In this document: positions 9,929 to 19,001 of the stretch, in pieces
Numbering within the stretch: position 1 is the stretch's first letter
How the letters are laid out: each line of letters starts with the position of its first letter
Origin: Treponema sp.
Lineage (GTDB): Bacteria; Spirochaetota; Spirochaetia; Treponematales; Treponemataceae
DNA length: 64,000 bases
Reading direction: 5' to 3'
Assembly: GCA_024400915.1 (NCBI GenBank)
Contig: JAKSLX010000011.1
Coordinates: 35,550-99,549, forward strand
Made by a program: the position numbers and the translations under genes
Notes under the pieces: generated by a model
The model's database searches: none
Told to the model about the DNA's origin: nothing
The model's input: the letters and a program-made list of their open reading frames with translations, nothing else

Positions 9929-10261
9929 TATTACCCTGACCAGAAAAAACATTCCAGCAGAAACAATCAGACCAAGTAAAAAAATCGAAAAATAAATCCA
10001 GTACCTTTTTTTCTGGCTAATAAAAAAAAGCACGACACTTTCAAGTAATCCGGAGAGGGAAAAAAGAAAAAGCAGGATGCTGTCAAGTGAACAGAGAAAA
10101 AGAATGAAAAGCTGGGTGGAATCAAGAAAATTCTGGTGGTTTCCGCTCAAATAAAAGGAAAAAAGTACAACAAGAAACAATCCAAGGAAAAGACCTGTTC
10201 GGCAAGTAAGCTTGAAGAGGAATGATTTTTTTAACGCTTCTTTAAGGATGTTTTTTGCCAT
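9902..10261 (-). CDS. Small membrane protein of unknown function
   Basis: A 119-residue protein with a short basic N-terminus (MAKNILKEALKKS) and three or four hydrophobic helices covering nearly the whole remainder, so it is an inner-membrane protein. I recognise no family. Its 3' end overlaps the thiamine pyrophosphokinase gene by 27 bases. The start is ATG 10261, without a clear Shine-Dalgarno site; TATAAA lies only 4 bases upstream. Hydrophobic composition and a complete ATG-to-stop frame filling the gap between two real genes support it. It remains a hypothetical protein. Confidence 0.6.
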   Translation of the reverse strand: MAKNILKEALKKSFLFKLTCRTGLFLGLFLVVLFSFYLSGNHQNFLDSTQLFILFLCSLDSILLFLFSLSGLLESVVLFFISQKKRYWIYFSIFLLGLIVSAGMFFLVRVISILTHGIQ

Positions 10262-10336
10262 AGTCTTTATAAAAATCGGATTATCCTGTATTATATAGGT
10301 AAGTTTTAATTATTTCAATTTTATGGTTGGGGAAAT

Positions 10337-11170
10337 ATGAAAGCAAAAAAATTCTTTGGAAATATCATGATACTTGCAATTTTTGCTGCCGCAATTTTCT
10401 ATATCGGCTGGATTACTTTCAGGGTAAAACCTGGCTTTTGTGCCGTAATGACATCGAAAACTAGCGGTGTTTATGAAAAGCCTATTGTTGCTGGCGCATT
10501 TACCTGGAGATGGGAAAGACTTCTTCCAACAAACGTTACCCTTGAAACTTTTGATCTTACTCCATACAAGACAACTCAAGCTGTTTCCGGTGAACTTCCA
10601 GGTGCAAAACTCTACAAGGATTATGCCGCCGCAAGTGCAGATTTTTCATACAACATTAAATTCAACATTGCCATGAGTATTTCTCCAGAACAGATCCTTA
10701 ACCTTTATAGGGAAAACAAGATTAAGACAAACGAGGATCTTCAGGAATACTATGGGACAAAAGCCAAGATTGCAGCAAGCCTTATTGCTGATGCAATGGT
10801 AAAAAACAATTCTGGTGCAACAGTTCAGCCTTCCGCTTTGACTGAAAGCAAACTTCTTGAAATCATTATGGAAAGCAAAAAAGAATTTGAAGGAATTGCT
10901 TTTTCTTCTGTAGAAATTTCGGACTGCAGTCTTCCTGACATTGAAATATACAACAAGGCAAAGGAATCCTACGAATCTTTCCTTGCCATGCTCAATGCAA
11001 AACTAGAGCAGTATGCTGATAAAAATGCGGAAAGCTATATTGAAATGGACAGAACTTTAAAGCAGTTTGAAAAAATCGGAGACCTAATGAAAACATATCC
11101 TCATCTTCAGGACATGTTCAAATCAGGTGATGCCGCAGCAGTAATCAATGCATTAAAAACAATAAAATAA
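10337..11170 (+). CDS. SPFH/band-7-like membrane-anchored protein
   Basis: 277 residues with one N-terminal membrane helix (about 8-28), then a globular domain that begins like SPFH/prohibitin proteins: VKPGFCAVMTSKTSGVYEKP (a 'pGe.gv....G.v' type entry strand), and a later region where residues around ISPEQILNLY and an amphipathic Glu/Lys-rich segment resemble stomatin-type folds. The C-terminus (about 200-277) is helical and could form a coiled coil. GGGGA sits 5-6 bases before the ATG. It is followed 15 bases later by chorismate mutase and then glycogen synthase, in one apparent operon. Family assignment is by weak pattern resemblance only; a role in membrane organisation would be an inference. 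Confidence 0.65.
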   Translation: MKAKKFFGNIMILAIFAAAIFYIGWITFRVKPGFCAVMTSKTSGVYEKPIVAGAFTWRWERLLPTNVTLETFDLTPYKTTQAVSGELPGAKLYKDYAAASADFSYNIKFNIAMSISPEQILNLYRENKIKTNEDLQEYYGTKAKIAASLIADAMVKNNSGATVQPSALTESKLLEIIMESKKEFEGIAFSSVEISDCSLPDIEIYNKAKESYESFLAMLNAKLEQYADKNAESYIEMDRTLKQFEKIGDLMKTYPHLQDMFKSGDAAAVINALKTIK

Positions 11171-11185
11171 ATAGCAGGTATAAAA

Positions 11186-11560
11186 ATGAAAAGACTTTAT
11201 GCTCTAAGGGGAGCTGTTTGTTCTGAAAATACAAAGGAAGACATCCTTAAAAATGTCGGAGACATGTGCCGCAGTTTGTTTTCCCTCAACGATGTAAAGG
11301 CAGAAGACTTGGTTTCAATTCAGTTTACAATGACAAATGAACTTAATGCAATGAACCCTTGCTATGCCTTGAGACATTCCGATACAGGCATAGATACTTC
11401 AAAAGTTGCTCTTTTTAGTTCTCCGGAGCTCGAAATCGTAGGCATGCTACGGAAATGCATAAGAGTAATGGTTACTCTTTACATGGAGGAAAATTCCCAG
11501 CTCAAGATGGTCTATATGAATGGTGCAGAAGTTCTAAGGCCTGATTTTGTAAAAAAATAA
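11186..11560 (+). CDS. aroH: Chorismate mutase, AroH type
   Basis: 124 residues, the usual length of the monofunctional AroH-class chorismate mutase that converts chorismate to prephenate for Phe/Tyr synthesis. The class landmarks are present in order: an N-terminal LRGAVCSENTKEDI (active-site Arg in RGA), a central SIQFTMTNELNAMNP segment, then KCIRVMVTLYME (the second active-site Arg) and a C-terminal VYMNGAEVLRPD tail. Bacillus AroH has the same order. It has an AGGT-like site before the ATG and lies 15 bases after the SPFH-like gene and 12 bases before glgA, so it is probably co-transcribed with them. No other aromatic pathway gene is visible. Confidence 0.9.
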   Translation: MKRLYALRGAVCSENTKEDILKNVGDMCRSLFSLNDVKAEDLVSIQFTMTNELNAMNPCYALRHSDTGIDTSKVALFSSPELEIVGMLRKCIRVMVTLYMEENSQLKMVYMNGAEVLRPDFVKK

Positions 11561-11572
11561 AGGGTATTTAAA

Positions 11573-13126
11573 ATGAACATATGGCTTGTTTCCCGAGAAT
11601 ATGCAGGGATAGCAGAAGCGGGCGGAGTAAAAAATGTTGCAACTTCCCTCTGCGAAAGCCTTGCAAGACTTGGTCATGAAATCACTCTGTTTATCCCGTA
11701 TTATGGATGTACTGACCTTTCAAAAGTTGATTGCTGCAACTTTCAACAGGAAGATTATTTTTCGGAAATTCAAATAGACGAACATTTTGAAAAGGTTGTT
11801 TATTTTACAGGAAAGATGAACGGGGTGAACATTGTATTTGTGAAGCATCCTTTCTTTTCTGAGAAAAGGGCCGTATATACATATACTCATGAAGACGAAA
11901 TGGAAGATCCCGAACACAAGCAGGGACAGGGGCATTTCGACGTTAATTTTCTCAATACACTTTTTCAGAAAGCCGTGATTAAATACGGGGAAGTTTTTTG
12001 CCCTAATTCCATTCCGGATATAATTCATTGTCAGGATGCTGCTACTGCAATGGTTCCTGTCTACGGAAAATTTTCAGAGGTCTACAATAAAACAAAATAT
12101 GCAGTCACCATCCATAATGCAGGTCCAGGATACCACCATAATTTTGCAAGCGTTGAAAGTGCCGCTTATTATTCCGGTTTGCCAAAGGATTACCTTCAAA
12201 AGGGTTTGTGCAACGGGGCGGTGGAACCTTTCCTTCTTTCCGGGTTCAATTCATGCATAACCACAGTTTCTCCAGTCTATGCGGAAGAAATTCTTCAGGA
12301 TAAAACTGATACTGCAGGTCTTGCAGAAGCTTTCAGAGACAAAAACATACCGATTGTCGGCATAACAAACGGCATTGATTTTTCCCGCTACGATACTGAA
12401 GATGTTGAAAAATCACAGCTTCCATTTGCCTATAATCCACGTTCCCTTGAACTTTCTGGCAAATACCTGTGCCGAAAACAGTTTCTTAGGGACTATGCTT
12501 CAAAAGAAAGTGGAACTGTTCCAAAATGTTTGACTCAATATGGCGAAATAAATGTAGATGGCAATGAAGAAAATTATGTTTATATTGCTTATCACGGAAG
12601 GGTGGTTCATCAGAAGGGCATTGAAATAATGTGTGAAGCCACGGAGAAAATCCTTTACAAAGGACTGAAGGCCAAATTCATTTTTGCAGGTCAAGGAGCT
12701 CCTGAACTTGAAGAAAAACTTGCTTCCATGGCTAATAGATTCAGAGGCAGCATAGTTTATCTGAAGGGCTATGAAAAAGTTTCGGCAAGGCTTTCTGTAG
12801 CAGCAGCAGATTTTTCCCTTCATCCAAGTTGGTTTGAACCTTGTGGCCTGGAAGATTTTATTGCCCAGACTTTTGGAACAATACCCGTGGCTCATGCAAC
12901 CGGAGGATTAAAAAAGATTGTAGACGGAGAAACCGGATTCCTTTATTCTCCAAACAATTCAGATGAACTAAGTAAACTTCTTGAAAAACTTGTTGTGCAG
13001 GTTCAGGAAAAGGGAAGAAAATCCCTTGAAGCCATGATAAAACATGCATCCGAATACATCCACGAAAAATATTCATGGGACAAGGTTGCCCTTGAATATG
13101 AAAAGCTTTATAGAAGTTTAGTATAG
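11573..13126 (+). CDS. glgA: Glycogen synthase, GT5 family
   Basis: A 517-residue GT-B glycosyltransferase that extends alpha-1,4-glucan from a nucleotide glucose. The starch-synthase catalytic N-domain starts MNIWLVSREYAGIAEAGGVKNV; HCQDA, HNAGPGYHH and a VSPVYAEEI segment follow. The C-domain has YHGRVVHQKGIE and the nucleotide-sugar loop SWFEPCGLEDFIAQTFG, with ATGGLKKIV after it. The N-terminal loop that is K-x-G-G-L in classical GlgA reads E-A-G-G-V here, so the substrate-binding Lys is replaced by Glu. Length is near the family norm (about 480). It is the last gene of the 10337-13126 cluster and ends 2 bases before a perfect palindromic terminator. Confidence 0.88.
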   Translation: MNIWLVSREYAGIAEAGGVKNVATSLCESLARLGHEITLFIPYYGCTDLSKVDCCNFQQEDYFSEIQIDEHFEKVVYFTGKMNGVNIVFVKHPFFSEKRAVYTYTHEDEMEDPEHKQGQGHFDVNFLNTLFQKAVIKYGEVFCPNSIPDIIHCQDAATAMVPVYGKFSEVYNKTKYAVTIHNAGPGYHHNFASVESAAYYSGLPKDYLQKGLCNGAVEPFLLSGFNSCITTVSPVYAEEILQDKTDTAGLAEAFRDKNIPIVGITNGIDFSRYDTEDVEKSQLPFAYNPRSLELSGKYLCRKQFLRDYASKESGTVPKCLTQYGEINVDGNEENYVYIAYHGRVVHQKGIEIMCEATEKILYKGLKAKFIFAGQGAPELEEKLASMANRFRGSIVYLKGYEKVSARLSVAAADFSLHPSWFEPCGLEDFIAQTFGTIPVAHATGGLKKIVDGETGFLYSPNNSDELSKLLEKLVVQVQEKGRKSLEAMIKHASEYIHEKYSWDKVALEYEKLYRSLV

Positions 13127-13128
13127 AG

Positions 13129-13164
13129 CATAAAAAAGGCTGTCCATGGACAGCCTTTTTTATG
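13129..13164. terminator. Bidirectional rho-independent terminator
   Basis: A perfect 36-base palindrome lies between the convergent glgA and p83/100 genes. It has a GC-rich core (GGCTGTCC/GGACAGCC) flanked by A-runs on one side and T-runs on the other, so each strand gives a strong hairpin followed by a U-tract. The position, 2 bases after one stop and 12 bases before the other, fits termination of both transcripts. Confidence 0.92.
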
Positions 13165-13176
13165 CAATGACTTCAA

Positions 13177-14901
13177 TTACTTTGCGTTGCTTGTATCATA
13201 GGTTGTAACCAATGAAAGATCTGAAAGAGTAAGGAGCACGCTTTCGTTTCTATCTGTCGTTACAACTAAACCGCTTCCAGTAACTGTGATTGCAGTTGCA
13301 GGATTAACTGAAATTGAACTCTTCTGCTTGAGAGTAACAGACTTATCGTAGTTGGCAATATAGTACTTTCCGTTGTCTTCAATTACGCAGTAATAGTTAC
13401 TTCCATTAGTTACAAGAACAGAGTCTTTTGAAAGAGCTTCGTCACTTTCCTTCTGTATTTCCATTGTGAAAGCATCAATGAGGCAAAGTTTAACTGCGCC
13501 CTTGCCAGCATTTTCTCCGCAAACTGCCATGTAGAAAAGGGCAGCATCGGAACTCTTTGCAGGCATTATGGCATTTGTAACTGTATCAATGATTGGGTCG
13601 CGAACTTCAAGAACTGTTCTTCCGCGAATAACCTTAACAGGAGATTCACGAACAACTTCACCAGTCTTGGCATTGATCTTTACGAGAGTACTCAACTTTT
13701 CGTCCGAATCAAGAACCTTAAGACCAAGGACAGTTCCATCCTTTGCATTCTGGAGTTCATCCTTAAGGAGTTCACTCTGGTCCTTTGCAATTTCCTGGCG
13801 TTCGTTCTGTGCTTCATCCTGCTTCTTGTCAGCTTTCTTCTGAAGTTCTTCTGCAGCGGCAAGAGCTTCTTCTACCTTAGACTTCTGTTCTTCTGTCTTT
13901 TCCTTTTCTTCAGCAGCCTTCTTCTGAGCACTTTCAGCTTCTGCCTTTGACTTGTCAGCCTCACTCTGCTTTGCAGCAGCTTCCTGCTGTTTTTCCTTGT
14001 CGTTAGGATTTTCCTTTGCTTCCTGCTTTGCCTTGTCAGCTTCCTGCTGTTTTTTGTCTGCAGTTGCTTTTTTATCTGCAGCTTCCTTTTCAGCATTCTT
14101 CTGAACTTTTTTCTGGTCATCAAGGTTCTTCTTTTCCTGACTTGCTTCTTTTGCAGCTTCCTGTGCCTTTTCAGATGCAGCGTCTGCTTCGCGTTCCTTG
14201 ATGTCTACCATATTCTTGCGTTCATCAATTCCCTTGTCATCTTCTTCTTTCATGGAATTAACGACATTCTTGTCGCTGATGACTGAAGTTTCAACTGCAG
14301 AAAGTCCGCCATCTGCAAATTCTCCGAGAGGAATTACAATCTGTGAATTTCCAGGCCATTCAGACCATTTTGTTGAAAGACCGCATTTAGAAGCAGTAAG
14401 ATTCTTTGTAACGATATCCTTATACTTTCCATTAAAAGCATCAAGGTTCTGGCGATATACAGCATTGTAAACTGTAACGAAGGTTGCAACAGTTCCTGCA
14501 TCCTTTTCACTGTAACCGTAGGCAGCAGAAAGATATGCGCCGATGATTCTTCTCAAGTTGCGGATATGATCAACTGTTGCATTCGAATTGATGATGAGAA
14601 TGTCTGCATCAAGCTTTCCTTTTGTTTCATCAACAGCATGGATTACAGTATATTTTTCGTTTGCCCCAACAGTAGCTTCCTTATCAAGACCATTTGCCTT
14701 GAGTCTGTTTCCAAGACCGCTACCAATTGCTTTGATGGCTTCAACTGTTTCAATTACCGCATGAGGGCCTGAATAGTTTTCAAAGACTATTGTACCTTCA
14801 TCACCTGTACTCTTAAGTTCCCTTTCATTAACATCGATTGCAAAAACACCTGACAATGTCAATGTAAAGAAAATGAGAGATGATGCTAAAAATTTCTTCA
14901 T
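13177..14901 (-). CDS. p83/100-type secreted antigen with long charged coiled coil
   Basis: 574 residues from ATG 14901, which has GGAGG 6 bases upstream; an in-frame GTG at 14913 would place that ribosome site inside the gene. A signal peptide (MKKFLASSLIFFTLTLSGVFA) suggests export to the periplasm. Residues about 20-230 form a globular domain. Residues about 235-390 are an extremely Lys/Glu/Ala/Gln-rich helix (AAKEASQEKKNL, KADKKQDEAQNERQE) predicted to be a coiled coil. The C-terminal part is beta-rich and resembles a propeller-like region. This domain order is that of the spirochaetal p83/100 antigen family; its biochemical role is not established to my knowledge. A 62-base gap separates it from the upstream propeller gene. 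Confidence 0.8.
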   Translation of the reverse strand: MKKFLASSLIFFTLTLSGVFAIDVNERELKSTGDEGTIVFENYSGPHAVIETVEAIKAIGSGLGNRLKANGLDKEATVGANEKYTVIHAVDETKGKLDADILIINSNATVDHIRNLRRIIGAYLSAAYGYSEKDAGTVATFVTVYNAVYRQNLDAFNGKYKDIVTKNLTASKCGLSTKWSEWPGNSQIVIPLGEFADGGLSAVETSVISDKNVVNSMKEEDDKGIDERKNMVDIKEREADAASEKAQEAAKEASQEKKNLDDQKKVQKNAEKEAADKKATADKKQQEADKAKQEAKENPNDKEKQQEAAAKQSEADKSKAEAESAQKKAAEEKEKTEEQKSKVEEALAAAEELQKKADKKQDEAQNERQEIAKDQSELLKDELQNAKDGTVLGLKVLDSDEKLSTLVKINAKTGEVVRESPVKVIRGRTVLEVRDPIIDTVTNAIMPAKSSDAALFYMAVCGENAGKGAVKLCLIDAFTMEIQKESDEALSKDSVLVTNGSNYYCVIEDNGKYYIANYDKSVTLKQKSSISVNPATAITVTGSGLVVTTDRNESVLLTLSDLSLVTTYDTSNAK

Positions 14902-14963
14902 AAAATCCTCCACGAATTAACCTATTTATAATAGCACTGTTTTTCCCTGTTGTCATCGAAAAA

Positions 14964-16727
14964 TCACAGTTTTGATGCTGCGATCTTTTTCATTACATCT
15001 ACGGCCTTATCCCTGGTTTCATTTGAAAACTGAGGGTAAAGCATGTATCCAAGGATATTTTTTCCCATCTGGTAGAAGGTTGGCCTGCCCATAAAGCGGC
15101 AGATTTCCCAGGTGCTGTCTGCAATGGCATCAAGGAGCAGCTTGTCGGACGGCTGTATCTTCTTTGTGTTCATAAGATATTCAAAAGTCTCAAGGGTCTG
15201 GCAATCAGGATCCCATCCGGATTTTCCAGCACATTTTATGAGAAGCAGGAGAAGGGAAGGATCCGTAACATTCTTCAGCATTGAATTTAATTCGCTACGG
15301 CAAAAATATATCTGACTTTCACCTGCAATTTCAATGAGCCTTGAAGAATAATCCATGTTTTCCCTGAAATAAAGGTTGTCCCTTAAGCCTTGGGCACGGT
15401 TTCGGTTCCATTGCCTAGCCATTTCCTTGATTTCCATGCTAAGGAGGGAAAGGTATTCTTCTTCATCTTCCCCGAAATTTCCATTGTGAAAGGCAGTGTA
15501 AATTTCCTGAAGTTTTTCTTCCTCAAGTACCCTTCCAAATTCATAGGACGAAGCCATAAGGTTTTCTATGTTTTCTGTTTTCAATTGTTTTGGTTTGGAT
15601 TCATGAAATGAAGTCTGTATGTTGTCTACGTTCAGCCTTGTCTGATAAAGCTCCATTGACCAGTTGCTGTTGCAGAGAACCAGATAGCCTGAATCGGAAC
15701 TGAAAAGATATTTCACGGATTTCTTCGGGTCAAATTTTACCTTCCATAAAGTTTTTCCATCCTTTCTGAGGCAGCACCCTTTTGCTTTGGTCGTCAAGGT
15801 TATTCCCTGTGAAGTAAGGGCAGTATAGGTAAGGTCGAAACTGCCAATGCCGGAATCAAACTCAGAAAGAATTTCACCGTTTCCTGATTTTACCCTTGCA
15901 ATTCTAGAAGAAGATCCATAGATGAAAAAGATTTCGTTGTTCTTTAAATCCGGAATTACCCTGACGGGAACACTCATACCATTGGCCCCTGCAGGAATTG
16001 TCCACTTTGAAACCGTATTTTTATTTTCAACTGCCATAAGACCGGCACTTCCATCGGTAAAGGAAAGAACTATGCCGTCTTTCATTGAAACCGCTGATGT
16101 AACTTCCCCTGCAAAAACAATTTCTTCCAGTATTTTGCCGTAGGGAGAAATTCTTGAGCCTATGGATTTCCCGTTTTGTGTCTTGGCCTGGAAAACCACA
16201 ATGGAACCGTCACTTAAGAAGGCAGGCTTTATCCTCTGGTTTTGGTCTGGAGTTTTCGTTTCCCATCGTTGGGTTCCCTTGATGCCATAGCAGGCAACAG
16301 TATTTTTTCCACGTACAAAAATCCTTCCGTCGGCTCCTTGAACCGGCTCATCTGAAATTACAAAATCACACTTTACCGTCCAAAGATTAAGTCCGCTGGA
16401 ATTCAAAAGAGAAACTCTGGAGTCAGTAGAAACTACACATACAAGATCTTCTGCAAAAACAGAAAGGAATTTTTTCAGCCTGAATTTTGTGGATCTGAGC
16501 CATAATAGCTTGCCTTCCTGTGTAAAGCCGTAAATCTGTTTTCCGTCTCCAGTTGCAATATAACCGTAACTAGTTCTGACTGGCTGGCAAGTAATCATTC
16601 CGCCAATGACATTTATATCCGTAGCCATTGTCTGTGCAAAATCAATTTCTTTGTCCACGAAACTTGTCTCGGAGAAAGCGTAGAAAGAAAGAATTACTGC
16701 TGTAAAAAAAACAAAAGCTCTTTTCAT
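14964..16727 (-). CDS. Exported PQQ-like beta-propeller protein
   Basis: 587 residues with a signal peptide (MKRAFVFFTAVILSFYAFS). Residues about 40-370 contain repeated propeller blades, each with a hydrophobic strand and a W-containing tail (GFTQEGKLLWLRS, SGLNLWTVKC, IKGTQRWETKT, KDGKTLWKVKFD), the pattern of PQQ-like/quinoprotein repeats. The C-terminal 200 residues are helical and HEAT-like (LLLLIKCAGKSGWDPD, KLLLDAIADSTWEICRFMG). It is probably periplasmic, acting as a protein-binding scaffold; no catalytic residues are apparent. The ATG overlaps the stop of the upstream methyltransferase gene by 4 bases, so the two are translationally coupled. Confidence 0.75.
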   Translation of the reverse strand: MKRAFVFFTAVILSFYAFSETSFVDKEIDFAQTMATDINVIGGMITCQPVRTSYGYIATGDGKQIYGFTQEGKLLWLRSTKFRLKKFLSVFAEDLVCVVSTDSRVSLLNSSGLNLWTVKCDFVISDEPVQGADGRIFVRGKNTVACYGIKGTQRWETKTPDQNQRIKPAFLSDGSIVVFQAKTQNGKSIGSRISPYGKILEEIVFAGEVTSAVSMKDGIVLSFTDGSAGLMAVENKNTVSKWTIPAGANGMSVPVRVIPDLKNNEIFFIYGSSSRIARVKSGNGEILSEFDSGIGSFDLTYTALTSQGITLTTKAKGCCLRKDGKTLWKVKFDPKKSVKYLFSSDSGYLVLCNSNWSMELYQTRLNVDNIQTSFHESKPKQLKTENIENLMASSYEFGRVLEEEKLQEIYTAFHNGNFGEDEEEYLSLLSMEIKEMARQWNRNRAQGLRDNLYFRENMDYSSRLIEIAGESQIYFCRSELNSMLKNVTDPSLLLLLIKCAGKSGWDPDCQTLETFEYLMNTKKIQPSDKLLLDAIADSTWEICRFMGRPTFYQMGKNILGYMLYPQFSNETRDKAVDVMKKIAASKL

Positions 16728-17980
16728 TTTTCAAGAATTGCAAGGCTTTCTATGTGGCCAGTCTGAGGATAAAAATCCAGCAGGTAAAGTTTTTCAAGTT
16801 TGTATCCTGCACGGATGAGGAATTTAATGTCACGGGCATGGGTCGCTATGTCACAGGAAACGCTTCTTATGTGGGGAATCCCGGATTTCTGAAGCCATTG
16901 GCAGACTTCCTTTTCCATTCCGCTTCTAGGAGGATCTATTACGACGGCATCAAACTCACCGCCGGACTTTATTACTCCTTCCGCATGATATTTTGTCCAC
17001 ACGGCCCCGGAAAGACCAAAGCTTTCGTGTTTTGTTCCTGCCATGTTCTGTTCTGCAAAAACAATAGCGCTCTTGTTATGTTCAACCATGGTGACTTTCT
17101 CAAATTTGTCTGCAAGGAAAACGCTGAAAGTTCCGCATCCGCTGTACATATCCAAAACATTTTTTCCTTCAAGGCCACCCGTAACAAGTGGAATAGATTT
17201 TTCAAGAACTTCAAGATTGGACTGAAAAAATCCCTGGATGTCAAAGTTCAGCTTTTTGCCCAGAAGTTCCACCTGACAGAGGGTAGATTCATTTAGGGTT
17301 GTTCCACCATAACGGGCCTTAATCTGCTTTTGCTTCTTTAATTTTCTTCCGCTTGGAGTGATCCTCTGCTGGTTCTTGAAATTCTTTTTTCCACGGATTT
17401 CAGCTTCAACATTTTCCGCAACCACAATTTTATCGTAGCCTTCCGGAATGTTTGAAATATGCCTTGTACCGAATACATGGACTCTGCCTTCAGGTCTTTC
17501 TTCAAATGGAACTTCCTTCAGGTACTTGTTTATTTCTTCAGTTGCGCAAGGGCACATCTCAAGTCGAACTATATCATTGCTGCGTTTTCCCATAAGTCCA
17601 CCGTTGTGAAACTGAAATCTTGAACGGTAGCCTTTGTCATTGCCAGATACAACTTCTATCTCAGGAATTTCTATACCTTCATGTTCAAAGGCATCCCTGA
17701 GAATCTGAGCTCTAAGTTCTTTCTGAAAGGAATATTCAATGTGCTGCAGATTGCATCCACCACAATTTGTATAAAGGGGGCAGAATGGCATGACTCTTTT
17801 ATCAGAAGGTTCAATTACCCTAAGAATCTTTGAGTTGCAGTAATCCCTTGCGTCATTTGTTATTTCTACTTCAATTTTTTCGCCCGGAATTGCAAAAGGA
17901 ATGAAAACTTTTTTCCCGTTGAGGGAACCGATGCAGTCACCGCCTGCAACCATTTTATCTGCTGTTACTATTTCTGACAT
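16724..17980 (-). CDS. rlmD: 23S rRNA (uracil-5)-methyltransferase, RlmD/TrmA family
   Basis: 418 residues from ATG 17980 (the frame is open further, but residues before this Met are not family-like). A TRAM-like N-domain is followed by Cys67, Cys73, Cys76 and Cys143 (FCPLYTNCGGCNLQH and EMCPCA), the Fe-S ligands of RlmD-type enzymes. The SAM-binding motif is DMYSGCGTFSVFLA (277-290); VVIDPPRSGM follows, and the catalytic Cys is Cys376 in SVSCDIATHARD. The family usually has SCNP here, so the Asn-Pro is changed to Asp-Ile. The C-terminal GHIESLA Glu motif is present. It is predicted to make 5-methyluridine in 23S rRNA; which uridine is not visible. TATAAT ends 6 bases before the start and no Shine-Dalgarno is seen. 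Confidence 0.85.
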   Translation of the reverse strand: MSEIVTADKMVAGGDCIGSLNGKKVFIPFAIPGEKIEVEITNDARDYCNSKILRVIEPSDKRVMPFCPLYTNCGGCNLQHIEYSFQKELRAQILRDAFEHEGIEIPEIEVVSGNDKGYRSRFQFHNGGLMGKRSNDIVRLEMCPCATEEINKYLKEVPFEERPEGRVHVFGTRHISNIPEGYDKIVVAENVEAEIRGKKNFKNQQRITPSGRKLKKQKQIKARYGGTTLNESTLCQVELLGKKLNFDIQGFFQSNLEVLEKSIPLVTGGLEGKNVLDMYSGCGTFSVFLADKFEKVTMVEHNKSAIVFAEQNMAGTKHESFGLSGAVWTKYHAEGVIKSGGEFDAVVIDPPRSGMEKEVCQWLQKSGIPHIRSVSCDIATHARDIKFLIRAGYKLEKLYLLDFYPQTGHIESLAILEK

Positions 17981-17985
17981 AAGGT

Positions 17986-18042
17986 AATTATACAGGGCAC
18001 TAAAAAAAAAGTCATTACAAAGTAAAAAATGCGTGTTATAAT
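17986..18042. promoter_or_regulatory. Divergent promoters with -10 boxes next to both start codons
   Basis: The 68-base gap between the methyltransferase start (17980, minus) and the hydrolase start (18049, plus) holds two outward-facing promoters. On the plus strand TATAAT is at 18037-18042, with TTACAA 16 bases further up (18015-18020). On the minus strand TATAAT is at 17987-17992. Each -10 box ends exactly 6 bases before its ATG, so transcription would begin at or within a base of the start codon. Neither gene has a ribosome-binding site. Confidence 0.65.
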
Positions 18043-18048
18043 CAAAGC

Positions 18049-18966
18049 ATGAAATACGAAACATTCCAGCTTAAAATGTCTGACGGCAATAATAATGTGA
18101 TCCACCAGTGGACCCCGGATGTAGAACCAGATTTTACTGTTGTCCTGAGCCACGGCATGGCAGAACACGCCTTAAGGTATGAAGAATTGGCTTCCTTTAT
18201 CTGTGAAAACAACGGTGCCATCATTATTGAAGATCATAGGGGCCATGGAAAAACTGCTGAAATAAACGGACTTCCCCTTGGAAATCCTGGCAAGGTAAAT
18301 TTCAAAAGATGTTCTGAAGACATCCATGAAGAAATAAACTATGCGAAGGAACATTTCCCTGGATCAAAAATAATTTTAATTGGCCACAGTTACGGTTCCT
18401 TTGTTGCACAGCATGTAATTGAAAATTACGGGCGCGAAATTGACAAGGCTATCCTTCTTGGAACAGCGGGTCCAAGGCCCTTCGTAATAGGCGGAGGAAG
18501 AATTCTTGCTGCCCTTATAAAGCTTTTCTTTGGAAGAGACCACACCAGCATGCTTCTTCATAACCTTACATTCAAGCCATACAATGCCATATTCAAGAAT
18601 GCAAGGACTGATTCTGACTGGCTTTCATCCGACAGCCTTAGCGTTGACATGTTCAAGATGGACAAGATGTGTGGCTTTGTATGTTCCACAGGATTCATGT
18701 ATAACCTTTTGGCTTTGATACACAATATCCACGCACCTCGCAACCTTAAGAAAATCAACAGGGAACTTCCAGTAAAAATCATGTGCGGTACTGAGGATCC
18801 TGTAGGTTCCTGTGGCAAAACTGTAAGCCGGCTTGCAGCCATCTACTGCGGAATGGGAATGAAGGATGTTTCCATCAAACTGTACAACGGTGCAAGGCAT
18901 GAATTGCTTGCCGACAAATGCCGCTACGATGCAATCAACGAAATACTTGCTTTCTGCAAAAAATAA
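18049..18966 (+). CDS. Alpha/beta hydrolase (serine aminopeptidase S33 / monoacylglycerol lipase type)
   Basis: 305 residues with the alpha/beta-hydrolase fold signature of the Hydrolase_4 group: an oxyanion-hole region SHGMAEHALRYEE (34-46), DHRGHGKT (62-69), nucleophile elbow GHSYG (Ser114), an acid in CGTEDP (Asp250) and His284 in NGARHELL. The triad is complete, so it should be an active cytosolic esterase or lipase, perhaps acting on monoacylglycerols or lysophospholipids; the substrate cannot be read from sequence. No signal peptide is present. It stands alone on the plus strand, with its promoter shared with the divergent methyltransferase and probably a leaderless transcript. Confidence 0.85.
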   Translation: MKYETFQLKMSDGNNNVIHQWTPDVEPDFTVVLSHGMAEHALRYEELASFICENNGAIIIEDHRGHGKTAEINGLPLGNPGKVNFKRCSEDIHEEINYAKEHFPGSKIILIGHSYGSFVAQHVIENYGREIDKAILLGTAGPRPFVIGGGRILAALIKLFFGRDHTSMLLHNLTFKPYNAIFKNARTDSDWLSSDSLSVDMFKMDKMCGFVCSTGFMYNLLALIHNIHAPRNLKKINRELPVKIMCGTEDPVGSCGKTVSRLAAIYCGMGMKDVSIKLYNGARHELLADKCRYDAINEILAFCKK

Positions 18967-18971
18967 AAAAA

Positions 18972-18992
18972 GCAGTCTTGCGTTTAGGCTGC
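18972..18992 (+). terminator. Possible weak terminator after the hydrolase gene
   Basis: GCAGTC and GGCTGC can pair as a 6-bp stem with one G-U pair around a 9-base loop, just after the hydrolase stop and 10 bases before the convergent pcnB-type stop. A-rich sequence precedes the stem, and a broken T-run (cttctttcc) follows it. The stem is short, so this is a weak call. Confidence 0.3.
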
Positions 18993-19001
18993 CTTCTTTC
19001 C

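Noticed and set aside
16754..17296. 180-residue open frame on the plus strand
   Set aside because: Antisense to the rRNA methyltransferase, whose motifs are all present.
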